Shown here piece after piece: positions 58,745-64,000 of a stretch of DNA of 64,000 bases. Made by a program: the position numbers and the translations under genes. Positions within the stretch are counted from its first letter, which is position 1; the number at the start of each line of letters is the position of its first letter. The notes under the pieces were generated by a model. It searched no databases and was not told the origin of the DNA. It saw only the letters and a list, made by a program, of their open reading frames with translations. This DNA comes from Notamacropus eugenii (taxonomy: Eukaryota; Chordata; Mammalia; Diprotodontia; Macropodidae): contig NC_092879.1 in assembly GCF_028372415.1 (NCBI RefSeq), forward strand, positions 94,770,241 to 94,834,240, written 5' to 3'.

Positions 58745-58960
58745 CTCCCCTGCCTCAGCTACCTCAGTAGAATGTAAACTCTTGGAGGGCCAACCTAGCA
58801 CATAGTAAGGACCCAGTGAATGCTTCTTGACTTCACTTTTCTTGAAGTGAGGTGAAGTGACCTGCCCAAGGTCACTCACACATCTAGTCAAACGTTTATG
58901 ACAAGATTTGGGCTCACATCTTTCTGATTCCAAATCTAGACCCCCAGGTTGCCTCAAGTG
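58745..58960. repeat. L2 end and antisense MIR
   Basis: GTAGAATGTAAACTCTTGGA and CACATAGTAAGGACCCAGTG (L2, +), then GTGACCTGCCCAAGGTCACT and TGATTCCAAATCTAGACCCC (MIR, antisense). Confidence 0.6.
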
Positions 58961-59209
58961 ATTAACATGAAGTCAGACCTGAGCCAGATTCTAGAAGGCC
59001 TTTACTTCTGGCTAAAGCATTGGTTTTTATGCTAGAGGCCCTGAATAATGACCTGTGATAGGGGACTTGTGATTTGGGAGTATCCCTTTGGCCACTCTGA
59101 AGGATGGAATGAAGAAGCAGGGAGACTGATTTGGAGGCTACTGCAATACTCCAGGTAAGAGGTGATGAAGGTTTGGCTTGTGTTCCAGTGCTGATGGGAG
59201 GAACATACA

Positions 59210-59300
59210 TTTGGAGCTTGAAGGAACCCTGAAGACACTTCAGTCCAGCCATTCCATTTTACAGATGAGGAAACTGAGGCCCAGAGAGGGATGGGGGAGG
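59210..59300 (-). repeat. MIR-type SINE fragment, antisense
   Basis: CATTTTACAGATGAGGAAAC and TGAGGCCCAGAGAGGG. Confidence 0.7.
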
Positions 59301-60169
59301 CAGAGAGAGCTGACCTGGGGAAATCACGGAATACTATTCAGCTGTAGAAAAAGCTGCCACTGTGGGGCCTGTTAGCCCCTTAACCTGAGGTCCAAGGCCT
59401 CTAGGCCTCCAAGCTAGCCCCTGGGAGGAGCCTGTGTTGCTCAGGCTGGCCCCTGTCAGTGAAATTATCTGTGCCCCGCTTGTTTTATTCACATTTGAGT
59501 GACAGACAGTCACTCCAGTTGTGAGGTCCTGGCTAACTGACCTTGCCTCTCCCTTTTACTGATATGGACAAGTTCGCACAAGAGATGAAAATCAAAGTAT
59601 TTCAAATTATTTATCATCCCCTCTCCCCACACAGGCCCTGGAATGCAAACAAGGGGACCCCAGCCCCCTAAACAGGAAAGACAAATCAACCAGGAGGACA
59701 GGCGGACATGCTGTCAATAGAAATTTAAGGGTAAAGTCGTAAGATCTCCAATGCTCCCTTTCTCCCATTTCTCAGCCCTAGCCGCAACCATTTAGGCCCT
59801 CATTTGAAGAAAGCCCCCCTTCAGAGGCATGACAGTTCTCAAAGCTTCAATGATAAGAGGTCCCAAAACACTCTGTTCTTCTGGCCTCACTAAATAACCA
59901 TCTAAGAACAATGTGGATATGAACTCCACATGCCCCAGATCTCGAACATCAAGATCCACACAGCGGGAAGTCCATTAAGAGCCCTTGGAGGCAGAACCCT
60001 TGGCCTTTTGGTATGTACCATTATGCCCAGTGCTGAGTTTAGGTCAACTTTAATAGGCCTTGGGTCTTCAGCCTGGAACTAGTTAGGAGGCTGTGGGGGA
60101 ACTATGGAAGCCTTTCTTCTCCTGCCAGCTTTGGGGGGACTGCTAATCTAGAAGGCTGGACTTGGTCTC

Positions 60170-60370
60170 TGGAAGGCTCAGATCCCATTTCTGAGGCTCA
60201 GCAAGTCCCTGCACCTGTGTTAGCCTCAGTTTCCTCACCTGTCAAACGTGGTTAATAATGCCTGAATTACTGGCTTCACATGGTTGTGGGCCTCACCAGA
60301 GATGTAATCATTCAAAGTGCTTGGGAACGTTAAAATGCTAAAAAAAATCTCAATTGCTGTTATTATTGGC
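60170..60370 (+). mobile_element. MIR-type CORE-SINE with L2-like tail
   Basis: TTAGCCTCAGTTTCCTCACC, ACATGGTTGTGGGCCTCACC, AAAGTGCTTGGGAACGTTAA. Confidence 0.65.
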
Positions 60371-60510
60371 CAGATTTAATCTGTTTGACCTTAAGAGCTG
60401 GTACAAGTCCCTTAGGTTAACTCAAAGTTAGGCCTGACCGGTATTCAGGTATTCTTGCAGGGGAATTTGGGATTGAAAATAATAATGATAATAATAATAA
60501 GTACTTGCAT

Positions 60511-62852
60511 AGCCCTTTAACATTTTTTTACTTTGATATACAATTTATTTATTTTTCAGTTCTTAACATTAACTTCCACAAGAATTTGAATTAAACATTT
60601 TCTCCCCATCTCTCCCAACCCCCCACCCCAGGACAGCATGTACCCCATCCACCCCTTCCTCCAGTCTGTCCTCCCTTCTATTACCCAGCCTTCTTCCATC
60701 CCTTTTTCCCTCTATTTTCCTGTAGGGCAAAATAGATTTCTCTACTCTATTGCCTGTATACCTCAATTTCCAGTTGCATGTTAAAACAATTTTTAACATT
60801 CATTCTTAAAGCTTTGAATTCCATATTCTCTCCCTCCCTCCCCACCCACCTTCATTGAGGAAACAAGCAATTCAATATAGGTCATACATGTGTAACAATG
60901 CAAAGCACTTCCATAATAGTTATGTTGTAAAAGACTAACCACATTTCCCTCTGTCCTATCCTGCCCTTAATTTATTCCATTCTCTCCCTTGACCTTTTTC
61001 ATATTCTTCTTGATTCTTGTATTTGAAAGTCAAATTTTCTATTCAGCTCTGGTCTTTTCAACAAGAATGCTTGGAAGTCCTCCATTTCAGTGAAATTCCA
61101 TTTTTTTCCCCTGAAGTATTATACACAGTTTTGCTGGGTAGGTGATTCTTGGTTTTAATCCTATCTCCTTTGACCTCTGGAATATCATATTCCAAGTCCT
61201 TCAGTCCCTTAGTGTAGAAGCTGCTAAATCCTGTGTTATCCTGATTGTATTTCCACAAAATTTGAATTGCTCCTTTCTGGCTGCTTGTAATATTTTGTCC
61301 TTGACCTGGGAACTCTGGAATTTGACTACAATATCCCTAAGAGTTTTCCTTTTGGGATCTCTTTCAGAAGGGCATCACTGAATTTTTTTCCATTTCTATT
61401 TTGCTTTCTGGTTCAAGAATATCAGGACAGTTTTCCTTGATAATTTTTTGGAAGATGATATCTAGGCTCTTTTTTTAATCATGGTTTTCAGGTAAACCAA
61501 TAATTTTTGAATTATCTCTCCTGGATCTAATTTCTAGGTCAGTTGTTTTTCCAATGAGATATTTCACATTGTCTTCTATTTTTTCATTCTTTTGGTTTTG
61601 TTTTGTAATTTCTTGGTTTCTCAAAAAGTCATTAGCTTCCATTTGCTCCATTCTAACTTTTAAAGAACTCTTTTCTTCAGTGAGATTTTGAACCTCCTTT
61701 TCTGTTTCACCAATTCTGCTTTTTAAAGCATTCTTTTCATTGGCTTTTTGGACCTCTTTTGCCAATTGAGTTAGTCTATTTTTAAAGGTGTTATTTTCAT
61801 CAGCATTTTTTTGGGTCTCCTTTACCAAACTGTTGACTCGCTTTTCATGATTTTCTTGCATCTCTCTCATTTCTCTTCCCAATTTTTCTTCCATCTCTCT
61901 TACTTGATTTTCAAAATCCTTTTTGAGCTCTTCCATGGCCTGAGATCATTGCATATTTTGGGGAGGTTTTAGATGTAGAAGCCTTGATTTGATATCTTCC
62001 TCTGGTGGTATGCTTTGTTCTTCCTCACCTGAAAGGATGAAAGGAAACACCTTTTCATCAAGAATGTAACTTTCTTATTTTTTCCCCCTTTTTTGGCATT
62101 TTCCCAATTATTTACTTGACTTTTGAGTCCTTTGTCAAGTGGAGGGTATACTTGAGGGACGTGTAAGTTCTCAGTTCCTCCAAGGTGACACAATCAAGGG
62201 AGAGGAGTTTACTCCTCTCTTGGCTTGCACTCTGGTCTGTGAGCAACCACAAACCTCTTTTCTGTCCAGGATCTGTGAGCAGAATTCTATCTCCACAGCC
62301 ACCACCAGCTCCACCACCCCAGTGATCCTCCTCACCCCAGGACCACCACTCAGGTCTGAGACCCAGTTCAGCCACTCAAATCCCCTAGTGTCTTTAGGCC
62401 AAGAACTCCAAAAGTAGACACTGGTGCTTCAGTGGCTGCTGCTGCCCTGGGACCAGGGCTGAGACCAGACCATACACCCCTCTCACCCAGGTGAAAGAGC
62501 TTTCTAACTGACTTTTGAAGCTGTCTGTGGTGTTTGTGGGGTGAGAAATCTGGGAACTGTAGCTGCTGACCGTGACTCTGCTCCCTGAAACCTGCTCTAG
62601 TCCTGTCCCTGCTGTGTGACCAAGGCTGGGCTGCACTCCACTCTAAGCCCGGGAGTGATAGACCTTTCCTGTTGGCCTTCCAGGCTGTCTTGGGCAGGAA
62701 ATGTCTTTCACTTTGTCATTTTGTGGCTTCTGCTGCTCTAGAATTTGTTTAGAGTAATTTTTTACAGGTATTTTATAGGTTATGGGGGAGAGCTAGAGCA
62801 GGTTCTTCTTTCTACTCCACCATCTTAGCTCTGCCCCAGCCCTTTAACATTT
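60511..62852 (-). mobile_element. HAL1-type element (ORF1 only), antisense, with 14-15-bp TSD
   Basis: AGCCCTTTAACATTT occurs at 60511-60525 and 62838-62852 and brackets about 2.3 kb. On the minus strand it starts GGGGCAGAGCTAAGATGGT at 62837, the same head as the element at 10272, and ends AAAAATAAATAAATTG plus an A-rich tail. It carries ORF1 and no reverse transcriptase. It splits an antisense MIR (about 60470-60525 and 62838-63050). Confidence 0.87.
61475..61936 (-). pseudogene. L1/HAL1 ORF1, N-terminal 153 codons open
   Basis: MEELKKDFENQVREMEEKLG, heptad-rich with LTQLAKEVQKANEKNALKSR, then TTDLEIRSRRDNSKIIGLPE at the RRM-like part. The rest of ORF1 follows in broken pieces down to 61058 (YDIPEVKGDRIKTKNHLPSK). 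Closely related to 11222-12147 but 60 kb apart and on the other strand. Confidence 0.85.
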
Positions 62853-63055
62853 GCAAAGTATTTTATAGATATCTCATTTGAGCCTCACCACAATGGTGGA
62901 GGCAGGGGGGTAATAGATGCTATTATAATTCCCATTTGACAGATGAGGAAATGGAGGTAGGCAGAGGTGAAGGGATTTGACCAGTGTCACCCAGCTAGTA
63001 AGTGTATGAGGATGAATTTGAACTCAGGTCTTCAGAACTCCAGGTCAAGCCCAGA
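62838..63055 (-). repeat. MIR-type SINE, antisense, distal half (split by the HAL1 insertion)
   Basis: ATCTCATTTGAGCCTCACCA, CATTTGACAGATGAGGAAAT, GATTTGACCAGTGTCACCCA, TTTGAACTCAGGTCTTCAGA. Confidence 0.75.
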
Positions 63056-63334
63056 AATTATGAGACCTATCAATGTCGCTGGCTGAGCTGTCAATAAACA
63101 ACCAGGCAGCCCTGATAGTTTCCTCTGGTTGTTGTGTTGTCATTAGTTAACTAACAACAAACAATGCTGACTGCCAGCTCAGCTGGCCAGTTAAAAGGGA
63201 TTCTGGATTCCCTGATAGGTTCCTGTTCCCCCACTCCCCCCTGCCTTCCTGCTCCTCTTGGTCCCAACATAAGAGAGTCCCAGACAGCAGCTGCCCCACA
63301 AATACTGACACACATTCATCTGTGAGTACTTTAG

Positions 63335-63605
63335 TTACAGAATATATCCACAGCCATCATCTCAGCCCATCTTCATGGTTGCCTTGGATGGAGGTGGTAC
63401 CAATGTGATTATCCCCATTTTGCAGATGGGAAAACTGGAGGTTGACTGGTTAGTGATTCTCTTAAATGGTTAGTGGTCAAGTGAGAGTTTATGTGATTTT
63501 CCCAAGGTGACCAGTTGAGCTGACTGAGCTTGGCCTGAACCCCAGGTCTCCTGACTCCAAGTCCAGCACTCCACCCCCTCTACCATGCTATACTGCCTTG
63601 TCTAC
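63335..63605 (-). repeat. MIR-type SINE, antisense, near full length
   Basis: TTATCCCCATTTTGCAGATG, GATTTTCCCAAGGTGACCAG, CAGGTCTCCTGACTCCAAGT, CTCTACCATGCTATACTGCC. Confidence 0.75.
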
Positions 63606-64000
63606 ACCATACTAGTGGTTCAGCGGCAGATCAATGGGTGACCAAAGGGCCATGTGAAGTGAGACCATTAAAAAGCCTAACCAAACCCAAACCCTGAAAT
63701 TCCAAAATACAAAAAGGAAGCTAAGATATGCCCTAGGTTTAGGATGTGATAGTTGCTAGAATTGCAGAGCACAAAGCAAGGACAACCCAAACCAAGTCTG
63801 TGTTCCAGTTATGAAATGTGCCAGAGTGAAGATGCTGCTAGAATAAGGGTTGCCAGTTTTTGGGTGGTAACCAACCCCTTCCCCCAACCATTAGGCTCCA
63901 AGTGGATGCCCTTTGACTGGAGAATGAGCATAATGATAGAGCAGCATTGTTCCATGAGGAAAGACAAGTTTGAGACTCACAGGCTCAGAAGTTTGGAGCT
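63606..64000. other. Unassigned DNA at the right edge
   Basis: No gene or repeat recognised. Confidence 0.35.

Noticed and set aside
58164-58957. Several 60-125-codon frames on both strands
   Set aside because: They overlap repeat pieces and have no splice or homology support.
1-64000. Endogenous retrovirus or LTR element
   Set aside because: No paired LTRs, primer-binding site or retroviral protein text was recognised; all reverse transcriptase text found is of LINE type.

Overview
The window looks like marsupial nuclear DNA, most likely from the X chromosome. The evidence is a complete SLC6A14-type amino-acid transporter gene with mammalian exon structure, and a repeat population typical of marsupials: MAR1-type CORE-SINEs with a BovB/RTE-like tail, antisense MIRs, L2, L1, ORF1-only HAL1-type elements and an RTE-like LINE. 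I cannot name the species. Family names are given from memory of consensus sequences, not from a search.

Layout. 1-4455: a tandem array of a roughly 350-bp unit, split by a 5'-truncated RTE-like LINE (1638-3585) with an 11-bp target-site duplication. 4456-6690: mostly unassigned DNA. 6690-9250: a CpG-rich first exon (7122-7331, +) and a second exon (8974-9250, +) that match CT83 (KK-LC-1/CXorf61). The second exon carries an in-frame stop and a two-base frameshift, so the gene looks decayed. 10258-13164: a whole HAL1-type insertion with a 14-bp TSD. 13390-14560: an antisense L1 ORF2 end. 14800-16620: a second array of the same 350-bp unit. 16720-17003: a SINE whose 3' tail resembles that of the RTE-like LINE.

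18904-45534 (minus strand): SLC6A14 in 14 coding exons, all with GT-AG borders, continuous phase and no lesion, encoding 638 residues. The start codon is at 45534-45532 and the stop at 18906-18904. A GC-rich promoter region lies above exon 1. SLC6A14 and the CT83-like gene converge tail to tail, the same arrangement I recall for human Xq23, so this is conserved synteny. Introns hold MIR, MAR1, L2 and L1 pieces and microsatellites. A stretch on the minus strand at 28374-29399 looks like a decayed coding copy of unknown parentage.

45700-64000: upstream intergenic DNA with no gene that I can support. It contains L2 (48200-49025, 51010-51375), L1 3' ends (55424-55945, 57662-58120), several MAR1 copies, many MIRs, and a second HAL1-type insertion on the minus strand (60526-62837) with a 14-15-bp TSD inside an antisense MIR. 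I recognised no retrovirus, LTR element, CRISPR array or RNA gene.
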